NCBI GenBank assembly: GCA_910583555.1
Contig: CAJTXO010000023.1
Span: 4,901-46,901, forward strand
Length of the DNA stretch: 42,001 nucleotides
Source of the DNA: an uncultured Eubacterium sp.
GTDB lineage: Bacteria; Bacillota; Clostridia; Lachnospirales; Lachnospiraceae
Reading direction: 5' to 3'
The translations under genes were made by a program, and so were the position numbers. Shown here piece after piece: positions 1 to 8,867 of this stretch. Below the pieces are notes generated by a model. The model was not told the origin of the DNA. It saw only the letters and a list, made by a program, of their open reading frames with translations, and did no database searches. Positions within the stretch are counted from its first letter, which is position 1, and each line of letters begins with the position of its first letter.

Positions 1-112
1 GCCGGACGGCAGTGGGAGCATAACCGGAACGGTGAAACTAGAATGCGGAAACGAAGCAGCCAGTGTGCCCATTAACCTGACGATCGAACAGCTGCCCCAG
101 AGTGATGCTTAA
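1..112 (+). CDS. 3' end of a truncated gene, probable secreted protein
   Basis: An open frame enters from the left edge and stops at TAA 110-112, leaving about 36 codons. The residues alternate polar and hydrophobic (GTVKLECGNEAASVPINLTI), which looks like beta strands closing an extracellular domain. It resembles the last strands of the duplicated domain in the secreted protein at 17509-18861 (LHGTVSWSPKLTIHVS), so it may be a relative of that protein and part of the surface-protein group that follows. The start and most of the gene lie outside the window. The reading frame is a moderately safe call; the function is unknown. Confidence 0.55.
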   Translation, partial: PDGSGSITGTVKLECGNEAASVPINLTIEQLPQSDA

Positions 113-248
113 TCTGACTGACAGTGAAGATAGTTTCAAATCGTAATTATCATACAAGCGAGTGAAACATGGTTGAATTACGAGTAAGTCATACAGTGAA
201 CTTGCTAATTGTGTATTGTGCCTGCACATGAAGCTATAGACTAGTAGT

Positions 249-281
249 TTTGACAGACAACATGATATGTTGTCTGTCAAA
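249..281. promoter_or_regulatory. Perfect 15-bp inverted repeat upstream of surface protein 1
   Basis: TTTGACAGACAACAT at 249-263 is followed by the 3-nt spacer GAT and the exact reverse complement at 267-281. The repeat ends 30 bp before the ATG at 311 and 14 bp before its ribosome binding site. No T-run follows, so it is a poor intrinsic terminator. It could be an operator or a leader hairpin. The rest of 113-310 shows nothing else recognisable. Confidence 0.6.
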
Positions 282-310
282 CTGTTAGTTAATTAGGAGG
301 AACGAATATT

Positions 311-2320
311 ATGAGAACTAACAAAAAACTGATTGCATGTGCGCTGTCTTTTGCCTTGCTGCTTGGCTTGTTTCCAGCTAACGAAGGATCTGCGGCTAAA
401 AAGGTCAGCCTAAGCACCAGAAGACTGACTGTCACAAAGGGAAAGATGAAAACACTCAAAGTAAAAAATGCAGTAAAAACAGTGAAATGGAAAATTCTGT
501 CTGGCAAACAGCGCATTACTTTAAAAAAGAAAAGCAAAGCAACTGTGACGATCAAAGGCAGGAAAAAAGGAACGGCAAAGGTGCAGGCTGCCATAGGCAG
601 GACAAAACTGGTTTGCAAAGTGACTGTGAAAAATGAAAAAAATAAGGAAAGGAAAACCCCGAAACCGGAGAAAAAGCCGAAGAAGAAGCCGTCACCAAAA
701 CCAACAGCAGCATGGAAAAATGTAGAAAAATATTTGTATGAAGTGATTCCGCTTTTGGCACCCTTCAATGAATATTTTTATATTAAGACAGATAATCCGG
801 ATCCAGATTCCTTTCAGTTTGTAGATAAGGAAACAAAATATCCGCAGAGAGGAATATACGGGCATGGAAAGTTCTGCAGAATATTACCCACAGATTATAG
901 TTTTTCGGATGTAAAGTATGAGAACAAAGAAACGAGGAGGGTGAACGGCGGATATATTGCAGCGGTTTCCGGAGCCGATACTGATGGTGGGGAATTACGT
1001 CTTCAGGAAAGAAGAGTGATAGGAACACGTCCGGTTAAAAATTTAAATACAGGTGAAATCGAGTATGAAAAAGAATACGAATATAGAGATACCGCAGTAA
1101 CGGCTCAGGTTGGCGAACTTAAGGATGTTGTTGACTATTTAATATCGGCTTATGGAGATAGCAGTAAACCATATTTTGATAATTTATCGGGGATTCAGAG
1201 TGGCTTTGAGAAAGAATGTATTTACAGCGGAGTATATGTATTGGGGGAACAGAAAAAGAGTACAACAGCACCATATTATGGTATTTCAACTTCGCCGCAT
1301 GTAGACCAGACCTTCTATATTCAAAGTCCGTATTATAGGAGTGATAGCGAACCAATGCTTATATCGCAGCTATATCCGATGAGATATGATTCGTTAGGTT
1401 TTCCGTCTATTATGAGGTCAGTTGCTAAGGAACTTGACAGTACGGTAAGTGTCGAGTGGTCCTCTACATCGCATTATCTCATTGATGTGACGTATAATGG
1501 TGAGACGAAATCATACGGGGGGGCGGGTACAGGAGGCGGACAGGGTATTCGTGCCGATCAGATTAAGTATTGGTATTCCTTTGATGGTTCTGCGGATGAT
1601 GCGTATATGAAGCGTAATCTAAAAGATATGTCATCCATGATTCGGGAATATGGTAAACTGGAAGTTCCGGAAGACCCTACGGATCAGCCAAAGCTTACGT
1701 GGGAAGCTGTTCGTAAGACTGTTGGGAAAGAAGGAAGTTATGTAAAACTTATAGTGCTTACCTCGGTATTTGGAGGAAGTAGAGATGGATATACGTTTAT
1801 GTATGATGATGGTAGCACTGGTGAAGGTTCATGGGATTGGGGCGCAGTCGGATATTTTTCAAATGCGTGGTATGACGGAAGATACTTTAACCGATGGAAG
1901 TTTTTTTCTCCGGGAGCGAAATTCGAGGATACTGTTAAAACGGAGTCACCGGATATTATAATGAAAGATGTAAAGATAAAACTTCCGGATGATGGTAAAA
2001 CGTATTCTTATTGGGGCCAAACGATGGATAAAGTAAGCCGGTATCATGCCGAAACGGGCACATGGAGTGGTTTTATGGCATATCGCTATATCCCCGAAAA
2101 GCAGACATGGATAGCAGCAGATCTTCTCAACGGTATCAGATACTTTGATGAAGAGAATAAGAAGTACAAATTTATAGATGACCCATCCTTTGTGGCTGCT
2201 TGTACAATTACAATGGATGAGGCGCTTGCGATGAATCTGGATGCAAATACGGATAAAGAACCATCAAGTTATTATATTTATGATCAGGTGACAAGTCCCG
2301 GAACTTATCACAAAGGTTGA
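311..2320 (+). CDS. Secreted Big_2-like domain surface protein 1
   Basis: This 669-residue protein has a clear signal peptide (Lys-rich start, hydrophobic residues 7-21, likely cleavage near Ala29). Residues of about 30-107 are very Lys-rich with repeated short strands (KVSLSTRRLTVTKGKMKTLK, GTAKVQA), typical of a bacterial Ig-like (Big_2) domain. A Lys-Pro linker (about 108-136) leads to a large domain of about 530 residues, rich in Tyr, Trp, Asp and Gly, that I do not recognise. The ATG has an excellent site, AGGAGG, at 296-301. Codons are more AT-rich than in the next two genes, hinting at a different history. There is no sortase motif or C-terminal membrane anchor. It heads a tandem run of three exported proteins. 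Export is well supported; function is unknown. Confidence 0.85.
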   Translation: MRTNKKLIACALSFALLLGLFPANEGSAAKKVSLSTRRLTVTKGKMKTLKVKNAVKTVKWKILSGKQRITLKKKSKATVTIKGRKKGTAKVQAAIGRTKLVCKVTVKNEKNKERKTPKPEKKPKKKPSPKPTAAWKNVEKYLYEVIPLLAPFNEYFYIKTDNPDPDSFQFVDKETKYPQRGIYGHGKFCRILPTDYSFSDVKYENKETRRVNGGYIAAVSGADTDGGELRLQERRVIGTRPVKNLNTGEIEYEKEYEYRDTAVTAQVGELKDVVDYLISAYGDSSKPYFDNLSGIQSGFEKECIYSGVYVLGEQKKSTTAPYYGISTSPHVDQTFYIQSPYYRSDSEPMLISQLYPMRYDSLGFPSIMRSVAKELDSTVSVEWSSTSHYLIDVTYNGETKSYGGAGTGGGQGIRADQIKYWYSFDGSADDAYMKRNLKDMSSMIREYGKLEVPEDPTDQPKLTWEAVRKTVGKEGSYVKLIVLTSVFGGSRDGYTFMYDDGSTGEGSWDWGAVGYFSNAWYDGRYFNRWKFFSPGAKFEDTVKTESPDIIMKDVKIKLPDDGKTYSYWGQTMDKVSRYHAETGTWSGFMAYRYIPEKQTWIAADLLNGIRYFDEENKKYKFIDDPSFVAACTITMDEALAMNLDANTDKEPSSYYIYDQVTSPGTYHKG

Positions 2321-2351
2321 TAGATCAAAAAAGAGGGAAGGAAGGTATCGT

Positions 2352-4952
2352 ATGGATGAATCAAGCAGGCTGAAACATTATTATTCCACATTACTATTAT
2401 TACTCCTCGGAATGCTGTGTTTCAGCATGAAACCGCAGAGCGTAAAAGCCGCCGGCATGTATTCCGAACCCGGGAGCACCACGACAAAACACAATTGGGC
2501 CTACCCGGTCAAATGTCACACAATGGCAGAAAAAAACGGAGACACGCTGATCGTATATTCCATCTCGGAGGCCGGGAGTCGTCAGACGATCGCAGTTGAC
2601 AAAATCTCCCCGGAAGGAGACCGCAAGTCTTACAAAAGACTGTCCGTACCCGGAACGACATGGGGCGGAACGGTTTATCAGGCTCCCGACGGCTGTCACT
2701 ACATTACGACGGGAAACGATGGTGAGATCGCTTTCTATGTCATGAAATACGATGCGTCCTGGAATCTGCTGGGAACCGCATCGGTTACGAAAGAACAGAG
2801 CTACGTACAGTCGGCATTCGAAGCGGGAAACAGTGACATGACGATGGCGGGGGATTACCTGATCGTGCACACGGCGAGAAAAATGCCGAACGGGCATCAG
2901 TCCAATACAACGATCTGGATCGATTCCAAGACGATGAAGCCGGTATACGTGCCAGAGCAATATGCAGATACGCACGTCAGCCACTCCTTTGGCCAGTTTG
3001 TCCGCTATGACGGAAACCGCATTATCATGATTGATCAGGGAGACGCTTACCCGAGGGGGATCAATATGACGAGCCAGCTGCCGTCGCTGACTGGAAAGAA
3101 TACGAAGAAAAAACTTCTCATGAAGTTCTGGCTGAATGGCACAGTGGAGGAAACGACCGATATGTCCATACTGAACCGCACCGGGACGACGGTGGACGGG
3201 TTTGAACTGGGGAAAAATCATCACATGGTCGTCGGAACCTCCATTCCCCATGATACATTTACGTCTGGAGAGGAATATGAGAACTATGAGGGAAGCAATA
3301 ACATTTATGCGATTCTGGTAGACAAAGATCTGAGTTCGTCAACATGTAAATGGCTGACCTCGTATCCGTCAGACGTCAGGGTGGAACATTTGGAAATGGT
3401 AAAAGTGGATGACGACCGGTTTATCCTCGTGTATGGGACGAGGAACAAAGAGGCGGGCGATGATACGGATACCACACATTATATGCTGATCGATTCAAAT
3501 GGAACGGTTCTGCGCTCGGGAGAGCTTCCGAAGCCATTTTACGCTACATCGGAACCGTCCTTTGATGGCGCGGTACTGACCTGGTGCTATTACGTGGAAT
3601 CAGAACTCGGACACTTTGTGGCCATGAGCCGCTGGAATATTGTGACAGGAGATTTTTCGGTCCGCAATATCGAGACGGGAACTGCTTCAAAGATCAGCAG
3701 CCTCTTTCCATTAGAAGACATAAGGAATGAGTATAAAACAGGGGAAGTTGTGGAATTGGAGCTCGGCGTGTTTTCTCCGGTATTCGAAGAAACCTATGGT
3801 TCGACGGCAGCAGCCGTTGTCTGGGAATCGTCGGATCCGGATGTGATCGAGGTGTTACAGGAAGAGAGTGCGCTGAGCAGATGGGCGAGCAGCAGTTCCA
3901 AATACGATCAGTGGTATAAACGAACGTCGTCTTCGTTCCGGGCAAAGGGAGAGGGAACAGCGACGCTGACTTGTGAGATCGGTGACAAAAGGTGGTCAGC
4001 TATCGTTACGGTAACTCCGGAAACAGAAACAACGCAGACCCCGTTTCCAGTTGTCGTGCCGTCACAGGCTCCGACGGGACGCCCGACGATGACGCCGGTT
4101 TTAGTGCCGACGAAATGTCCGATAGACCGCCCGACAAACCGTCCGACCGAACAGCCGACGGGACGTCCGGTCATTACATCGCATCCGTCATCAAATCCGA
4201 CGGCGAATCCGGCCGTTACGCCGTCGTTCGTGCCGACGCCGAGTCCGGCGGCGGGCCCGTCTTCTGTTCCGACAGAGATTCCGTCGGGGGATGGCATAGA
4301 GACGATGAAACCGTTCAGTACATATGAGCCGGCCAGCACAGGGAAACCGGGTGAAACCGTACTACCGGACGGAAGCCTGACGCCTGAGCCGACAGAAGTG
4401 CCACACGCCATACCGAGCCAGAAACCGGTGTCGACATCGTCACCAGTATTGTCACCGTCACAAAATGTGCCATCGCTGAACCCGGCTGTACCACCTGCAT
4501 CTGTCATGAAACAGCCAGCAGCTAATGAGGAAGATGAGTATGATGATGACTTTGACGATGAAGAGGACGATGAGGACGAATACGGTGAGGTATGGGAAAA
4601 AGGGGATATTTTCATAGCGGGGAATATAAGGTATAAGATTACGAAGCGGAAAGAGAAGAAGGGAGAAGTCGCTGTGGTCGGAGTGAAGTCAAAAAAGGTG
4701 AAGTCGATCGTCATTCCGGCAAAGGTGAAAAAGGGCGGTATTACGTTTGGCGTTACTTCGATCCAGAACAATGCGTTCCGGGGGTGTAAGACGGTAAGGA
4801 AGCTGACGATCCGATCGACGGGGATTCGCACGATCGCGAAAAAGGCGTTGAGCGGTTTGGATAAGCGGATACGGATTCAGATTCCGAAAGGGAGGGCGAA
4901 GAAGTATCGTAAGATGTTGAGTAAGTGTGGGTATCGGAAAAAAATCAGATGA
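2352..4952 (+). CDS. Secreted surface protein 2 with Thr-Pro linker and BspA-like C-terminal module
   Basis: An 866-residue exported protein; the signal peptide has a poly-Leu core (residues 13-22) and likely cleavage at KAA34. Residues of about 35-430 look like a repetitive beta structure, perhaps a propeller. A Big_2-like Ig domain follows (about 440-540, with WESSDPDVIEV and GEGTATLTC). Then comes a long Thr/Pro/Ser linker (about 545-720; repeats such as PTGRPT, PTNRPTEQPT), an acidic block of Asp/Glu (about 725-750) and a basic 116-residue C-terminus. That end carries the pattern GITFGVTSIQNNAFRGC, a hallmark of BspA-type leucine-rich repeats. The same acidic-basic end occurs in the next gene. 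It starts 31 bp after surface protein 1, with GGAAGG before the ATG. The architecture suggests a wall-associated protein; ligand unknown. Confidence 0.85.
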   Translation: MDESSRLKHYYSTLLLLLLGMLCFSMKPQSVKAAGMYSEPGSTTTKHNWAYPVKCHTMAEKNGDTLIVYSISEAGSRQTIAVDKISPEGDRKSYKRLSVPGTTWGGTVYQAPDGCHYITTGNDGEIAFYVMKYDASWNLLGTASVTKEQSYVQSAFEAGNSDMTMAGDYLIVHTARKMPNGHQSNTTIWIDSKTMKPVYVPEQYADTHVSHSFGQFVRYDGNRIIMIDQGDAYPRGINMTSQLPSLTGKNTKKKLLMKFWLNGTVEETTDMSILNRTGTTVDGFELGKNHHMVVGTSIPHDTFTSGEEYENYEGSNNIYAILVDKDLSSSTCKWLTSYPSDVRVEHLEMVKVDDDRFILVYGTRNKEAGDDTDTTHYMLIDSNGTVLRSGELPKPFYATSEPSFDGAVLTWCYYVESELGHFVAMSRWNIVTGDFSVRNIETGTASKISSLFPLEDIRNEYKTGEVVELELGVFSPVFEETYGSTAAAVVWESSDPDVIEVLQEESALSRWASSSSKYDQWYKRTSSSFRAKGEGTATLTCEIGDKRWSAIVTVTPETETTQTPFPVVVPSQAPTGRPTMTPVLVPTKCPIDRPTNRPTEQPTGRPVITSHPSSNPTANPAVTPSFVPTPSPAAGPSSVPTEIPSGDGIETMKPFSTYEPASTGKPGETVLPDGSLTPEPTEVPHAIPSQKPVSTSSPVLSPSQNVPSLNPAVPPASVMKQPAANEEDEYDDDFDDEEDDEDEYGEVWEKGDIFIAGNIRYKITKRKEKKGEVAVVGVKSKKVKSIVIPAKVKKGGITFGVTSIQNNAFRGCKTVRKLTIRSTGIRTIAKKALSGLDKRIRIQIPKGRAKKYRKMLSKCGYRKKIR

Positions 4953-5082
4953 TTTAACATCAAAGCAGATATGATTTAAAGGACCTACCTATGGTAAGTA
5001 TGAATAGGAAAAAATGATCGGGCGGAAAAAAACTGTGGACGAGGAATAAGTGGTCTTACAAAAAGAAAGGAAGGGATTTATT

Positions 5083-7863
5083 TTGAGTGTAAAAAAGATA
5101 CAACATACAAAAATAACAAAACTGATCACGGCAGTGCTGATTACAGCACTGTTCGTGACAAGTACGCCAGAACTGTCTGTCAAAAAAGTTTTGGCGGCGG
5201 AAACGGCAGCATGGAAGGTTTTAGGTGAGAAGGATCTGCCCGTAGAGGAACTCTACGGGTGGTATCCGGATTACGATTCCACTGATCAGATTATGCTCGG
5301 CAAAAAGGACGGAATGCTTGCCTTTTTAGATAGCAGCCTGAATCTGGTAAAAAAGACAAGGTATGACCAGATTGAAGACGAAGGCGTGATAGACGACACC
5401 GACTACAACCTGCTCGTATCACGCAAGGCGGGCGGTGGAAATGAATACGCGATCATTGATAAAACGGGAAAGACGACCGTGCTCGGAACATACAAAAAAG
5501 CAGAGCCTCTCGGTCTGGTCGGGGACCCCATCCTGTCTGCTGAAAAGATGAACGGGGAAAGCGGTTTTCTCGTTGATGGAAAAGAAATCGGTTTTGACAA
5601 AACCTTTGCAGAAAAGCCGGAAGGGGCGGTCGTTTGTTACAATACCGCGTCCCTCGGGAAAAGCAGGTATTATGTAAAACAGTATTTTGAAACAAAAGAA
5701 GTCTATGACCGGGTGGGGGAGATTTATGCCGGAATCGACGCGGAAGAGATCAAAGAAAAACAAAAAGAAAAGAAGTGCGAATTTGTCTTTTATGATGAAA
5801 CAGGCAGCGTTGTGGACATTGATCTGCAGATCAAAGAGTACGAGCAGGCGGAAAAAGAGAAGGAAGAACAAAAGAAAAAAGATGTCCAGATCATCGCTGA
5901 ACTGAGACAGACCGCAGCATCCAAGCTGCCGATCCAGAAGTATATAAAGGATACATGGACAGCGGCTACAGGGAAATATACGGTGAACGACGTGACGGCC
6001 TATCGGTTTGGACAGGGGTATCTGGCTTATGTAAAGGCCGATGCAGAGGTTCTCAGTGAAGGATCTAAATATATGAATACCCATTACTTTGCCGGATTTT
6101 TTGACAGGGAAAAGAAGCTCGAGACGTTCGGAGAGGTGGTTGCAGCAAAAAATGAGGATTACTGGGACGAGGGCATTTATCTGGCGATCCGGGACAGCAA
6201 CAAAAAAATATATTTTTATGGTGATGATAAGTATGCCAACACAGGACATATGGTGAAGTACCTGTATACAGACACGGATGGCATATTTGCCGGAAACGGG
6301 GAGGGAGAGTTGGCCGCAGCATATCCGCACCATGTTGTCCTAGGCGGATACGGAACAACTGGATTCACGCATTTGGCAGCGAGTCCGATGAATGATTTTG
6401 TGAAGACCACTTCTATGTATACGGACTTAAATGGGAAAAATGGCCTGAAGGCAGAGTACGCCATCTTCAGTGAGGCGGGCGGAAAAAGGGAGGTTGTATT
6501 CTATGATTCCAATTGGAAGAAAGTTATAAAAAGAATCGATGTTTCCCGTCTTTCAGGTGACATCACGTTATGTGACGGGATCGTTCTCGGTAAAACCTGC
6601 GCGGTGTTGTACAAAACGAGGAGCGGTCAGTATGGTCTGGTCGGCATGGACGGAAACATTGTAGTCGATGCGGAAAAGGAAGGGTATGAGTCTGGTTCGG
6701 TGGTGAGCCAGTTGTTTGAAAAGACGTGTGTATATTTTGAGAAAAATAATATCAGATATTATTACTATGGCGGGGATTTCATTCCACACACGGAAGAGGA
6801 ATATGAGAACTGGGAAGATGACGGGGGAGCAGGCGGCAACGAATACGGCGATATTACATATGATAAGGACTGGATCGAGGATGGTTCCGGAAATAAGGTT
6901 GTTCGCGAAAAGGTGTCGGACAGTGCCGGTAATGTGCTTGTCAGCCATAAAGCGGCAGAAGATGTATATGAGAACGAAAGATGCGAAAATTTCATTTATA
7001 TTTTCAAGGACTGCAGGTCAATCGTCGTAGTCGATCGGCACTGGAATGGAAAGCGCGGGGAAGAACAGGAGGAAATGCCCTCTGCTGTACCGACATCCCA
7101 GCCCGTGGACACTGCGGTTCCAATTGATCCGGGCGAAACGAGATCGCCTGTAGCGCAACCGACGTCTGTACCGGACATTCACCCGACGCAGACACCGCCG
7201 GCTGCGGATGATCCGATGCAGACAGCGCCGTCCGCGCCAGGCATTCAGTCCACACAGACGCCGTCCGCGCCAGGCATTCAGTCCACCCAGATGCCGTCCG
7301 CGCCAGGCATTCAATCCACACAGACGCCGTCCGCGCCAGGCAATCAATCCACCCAGACGCCGTCCGCGCCGAACACACATTCCACGCAGGTTCCACAGAT
7401 AGTGCCCTCTTCCGGACCAGCGCAAACAGCGCCAGCGCAGACAGCGCCGCCGCTGATCATTGAGCCGGAAGATGAGGACGAGGAGGAAGATAAAGAGGAA
7501 CAATTCAAAAAAGGCGACTGCTTCATGTCGGGGAATCTGGGGTATCAGATCACAAAGCGGAAAGGGAAAAAAGGCGAAGTAGCCGTTGCCCTCGTAAAAT
7601 CAAATAAGCTGAAAAAGATCGTCGTGCCAAAACAGGTGAAGAAAAACGGCATTACATTTTCCGTGACATCCATAGGGAAAAACGCGTTCAAGGGGTGTAA
7701 AAAAGTGAAGACATTACAGATCAAGTCATTAAACATAAAGAGCATTTCGAAAAAGGCGCTGACTGGTATCAATAAACGGGTGGTGATCAAAGTGCCGCGA
7801 AAGAAATACTGGGCGTACCGTATCATGCTGCGAAAGGGCGGGTATTACACGATCAGAAGGTAA
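5083..7863 (+). CDS. Secreted surface protein 3 with tandem repeats and BspA-like C-terminal module
   Basis: I choose the TTG at 5083 because AAGGAAGGG lies 7 nt upstream and translation then starts just before the signal peptide (926 residues); a GTG at 5050 would add 11 residues. The signal peptide has its core at about residues 12-27 and ends near VLAAE. The body (about 40-660) contains strand pairs resembling WG-type repeats (AIIDKTGKTTVLG, YGLVGMDGNIVV) and a Lys/Glu-rich coiled stretch coded at about 5740-5890. A Pro/Thr/Gln linker holds an 11-residue tandem repeat, followed by an acidic block and a basic C-terminal module matching that of surface protein 2. The two genes are probably related by duplication or module exchange. 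Function is unknown. Confidence 0.85.
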   Translation: MSVKKIQHTKITKLITAVLITALFVTSTPELSVKKVLAAETAAWKVLGEKDLPVEELYGWYPDYDSTDQIMLGKKDGMLAFLDSSLNLVKKTRYDQIEDEGVIDDTDYNLLVSRKAGGGNEYAIIDKTGKTTVLGTYKKAEPLGLVGDPILSAEKMNGESGFLVDGKEIGFDKTFAEKPEGAVVCYNTASLGKSRYYVKQYFETKEVYDRVGEIYAGIDAEEIKEKQKEKKCEFVFYDETGSVVDIDLQIKEYEQAEKEKEEQKKKDVQIIAELRQTAASKLPIQKYIKDTWTAATGKYTVNDVTAYRFGQGYLAYVKADAEVLSEGSKYMNTHYFAGFFDREKKLETFGEVVAAKNEDYWDEGIYLAIRDSNKKIYFYGDDKYANTGHMVKYLYTDTDGIFAGNGEGELAAAYPHHVVLGGYGTTGFTHLAASPMNDFVKTTSMYTDLNGKNGLKAEYAIFSEAGGKREVVFYDSNWKKVIKRIDVSRLSGDITLCDGIVLGKTCAVLYKTRSGQYGLVGMDGNIVVDAEKEGYESGSVVSQLFEKTCVYFEKNNIRYYYYGGDFIPHTEEEYENWEDDGGAGGNEYGDITYDKDWIEDGSGNKVVREKVSDSAGNVLVSHKAAEDVYENERCENFIYIFKDCRSIVVVDRHWNGKRGEEQEEMPSAVPTSQPVDTAVPIDPGETRSPVAQPTSVPDIHPTQTPPAADDPMQTAPSAPGIQSTQTPSAPGIQSTQMPSAPGIQSTQTPSAPGNQSTQTPSAPNTHSTQVPQIVPSSGPAQTAPAQTAPPLIIEPEDEDEEEDKEEQFKKGDCFMSGNLGYQITKRKGKKGEVAVALVKSNKLKKIVVPKQVKKNGITFSVTSIGKNAFKGCKKVKTLQIKSLNIKSISKKALTGINKRVVIKVPRKKYWAYRIMLRKGGYYTIRR
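7228..7392 (+). repeat. 33-bp in-frame tandem repeat (5 units)
   Basis: Units begin at 7228, 7261, 7294, 7327 and 7360. Each encodes about 11 residues of the type PSAPGIQSTQT; the last unit has diverged. The repeat sits in the extracellular linker of surface protein 3, so copy-number change would alter stalk length without breaking the frame. Confidence 0.9.
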
Positions 7864-7879
7864 GGGGGCAGGGGAAGTG

Positions 7880-8038
7880 ATGACGTTAGGTGTACTAGCA
7901 GTTCTTATTCTGGATCATTTAGCCTATAGACAGAAAGAATATTTGCTGTCTTTACGGCCACTTCAATTTCCAGGGCATCAAAAGGTAGCTAGAAGAGATG
8001 GGAAGGCTGCAGGATCCAAATCTAGAGGATTGACTTGA
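7880..8038 (+). CDS. Possible 52-residue small protein
   Basis: An ATG at 7880, with GGGGAAG just upstream, opens a 52-codon frame ending in TGA at 8036-8038. The product begins with a short hydrophobic stretch (LGVLAVLILDHLAY) and ends basic and polar. It follows surface protein 3 by 16 bp and is followed by a terminator, so it would be co-transcribed. I recognise no family, and it could equally be a decayed fragment. Confidence 0.25.
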   Translation: MTLGVLAVLILDHLAYRQKEYLLSLRPLQFPGHQKVARRDGKAAGSKSRGLT

Positions 8039-8057
8039 TAGATAAATTTAAACATCA

Positions 8058-8095
8058 AAAAAGCAACCGCGCCGACCAACGTTAGGTTGCTTTTT
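8058..8095 (+). terminator. Intrinsic terminator after the surface-protein run
   Basis: AAAAAGCAACC and GGTTGCTTTTT form an 11-bp stem around a 16-nt loop, with T-runs on both strands, so it could act in both directions. It ends the transcript of the surface proteins. Confidence 0.8.
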
Positions 8096-8168
8096 CTGAT
8101 AAGTAACTGTTAACTGAGGCGAACCGTTGCTATAGGAACACCTTTTCCTGATGATTAGTATAACATAA

Positions 8169-8242
8169 TAAAAAAGAAATGTTGCACAAATTTGACTTTG
8201 GCTATTTGTGCAAATTGCACTAACGACTACATTTCCTTTTTT
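8169..8242. repeat. Interrupted inverted repeat, MITE-like or terminator-like
   Basis: The core pairs TTGCACAAAT (8182-8191) with ATTTGTGCAA (8204-8213). Flanks also pair: AAAAAGAAATGT (about 8170-8181) with ACATTTCCTTTTTT (about 8228-8241), with small interruptions. The whole would fold as one AT-rich hairpin of about 74 nt. No transposase is present and no target-site duplication was established. The remaining gene-free sequence from 8096 to 8316 holds nothing else I can name. Confidence 0.45.
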
Positions 8243-8316
8243 GATACTTTATTTTGCCATCTCTAAATCTAAATGCTTCTTACTGATAAGGGAGAGAGTA
8301 GAATGGCAACACAAAT

Positions 8317-8547
8317 ATGAGATACCAGAAGAAAAAAGAAAATGAGAATCCAAGTGTTGGAATGATATTATGTGCATCTAAAGATGATGAAGTCGTTGAG
8401 TATGCTATGAGCAGAACATTGTCTCTGATGATGGTCGCAGAGTATCAACTTCAACTGCCGGATAAGAATGTACTGCAGAAGAAATTACAGGAATTGATTA
8501 ATATACCTTTATTAGAGGATGACATATCTAAACAAGATGAGAATTAG
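8317..8547 (+). pseudogene. C-terminal remnant of a DUF1016 (YhcG-type) PD-(D/E)XK nuclease
   Basis: The 76-residue frame contains NPSVGMILCASKDDEVVEYA followed by a segment with MVAEYQLQLPDK. This matches the conserved C-terminal end of DUF1016/YhcG-type nucleases as I remember them; such proteins are usually about 330-380 residues. The N-terminal domain and the upstream part of the nuclease fold, with its catalytic acidic residues, are missing. Upstream sequence is non-coding and there is no good ribosome binding site before the ATG. It is almost certainly a dead fragment of a mobile or defence-associated gene. Confidence 0.7.
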
Positions 8548-8736
8548 AGGCTTTGGGGAAAGATAACTAACACGGTACACACTTTTGTATGCCGTTAAAG
8601 CCCGTATTTTCAATGCATAACAGAGATTGGCTCCATTTTATTATCCTAAATGGTAGCGGTTCGTCTCTCACATGTATTTACATACGGAAGGTATACATAC
8701 AGAACTGCGTTTGTCCTGAAAAAAATTCAGAAAATA

Positions 8737-8764
8737 TTGACTGATTTTATAAATGTGGTATTAT
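8737..8764 (+). promoter_or_regulatory. Promoter of the small structured RNA
   Basis: TTGACT at 8737-8742 and TATTAT at 8759-8764 are 16 bp apart; an overlapping TATAAT at 8762-8767 gives a 19-bp spacer. Transcription would begin close to 8771, at the first stem of the RNA candidate. Confidence 0.6.
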
Positions 8765-8770
8765 AATATT

Positions 8771-8867
8771 AGTGGTGAGTCCTACCGCAAAGTGGACTGC
8801 TAAAAGCGTTAGAAACTCTAATGGAGTTACTACACAAACGGCTATGCGGAAACGCATAGCCATTTTT
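8771..8867 (+). ncRNA. Candidate structured small RNA of about 95 nt
   Basis: A promoter lies immediately upstream and a strong terminator closes the transcript. Between them the sequence folds by eye as a junction: closing stem GTGGT (8772-8776) with ACTAC (8829-8833), stem AGTCC (8778-8782) with GGACT (8794-8798), and stem TTAGA (8809-8813) with TCTAA (8817-8821). No open reading frame is present. It may be a stand-alone small RNA, an RNA antitoxin, or the leader of a lost gene such as an Abi-type abortive-infection gene; that last idea is a guess. I could not assign it to a named RNA family. Confidence 0.5.
8840..8867 (+). terminator. Terminator of the small RNA
   Basis: GGCTATGCG (8840-8848), tetraloop GAAA and CGCATAGCC (8853-8861) form a perfect 9-bp stem followed by ATTTTTC. 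The GNRA-type loop makes it very stable. Confidence 0.85.

Noticed and set aside
2400..3251. 283-codon minus-strand open frame
   Set aside because: Antisense to surface protein 2; Arg/His/Val-rich composition typical of a shadow frame.
3908..4831. Long minus-strand open frame (307 codons) opposite surface protein 2
   Set aside because: It mirrors the repetitive Thr-Pro and acidic coding region; its Ser/Gly/Val-rich product is an antisense shadow with no ribosome binding site.
5419..6333. 304-codon minus-strand open frame
   Set aside because: Antisense to surface protein 3; apparent hydrophobic runs come from reversed Lys/Glu codons.
7228..7392. 33-bp repeats as a CRISPR array
   Set aside because: Contiguous repeats without spacers, coding for a protein linker.
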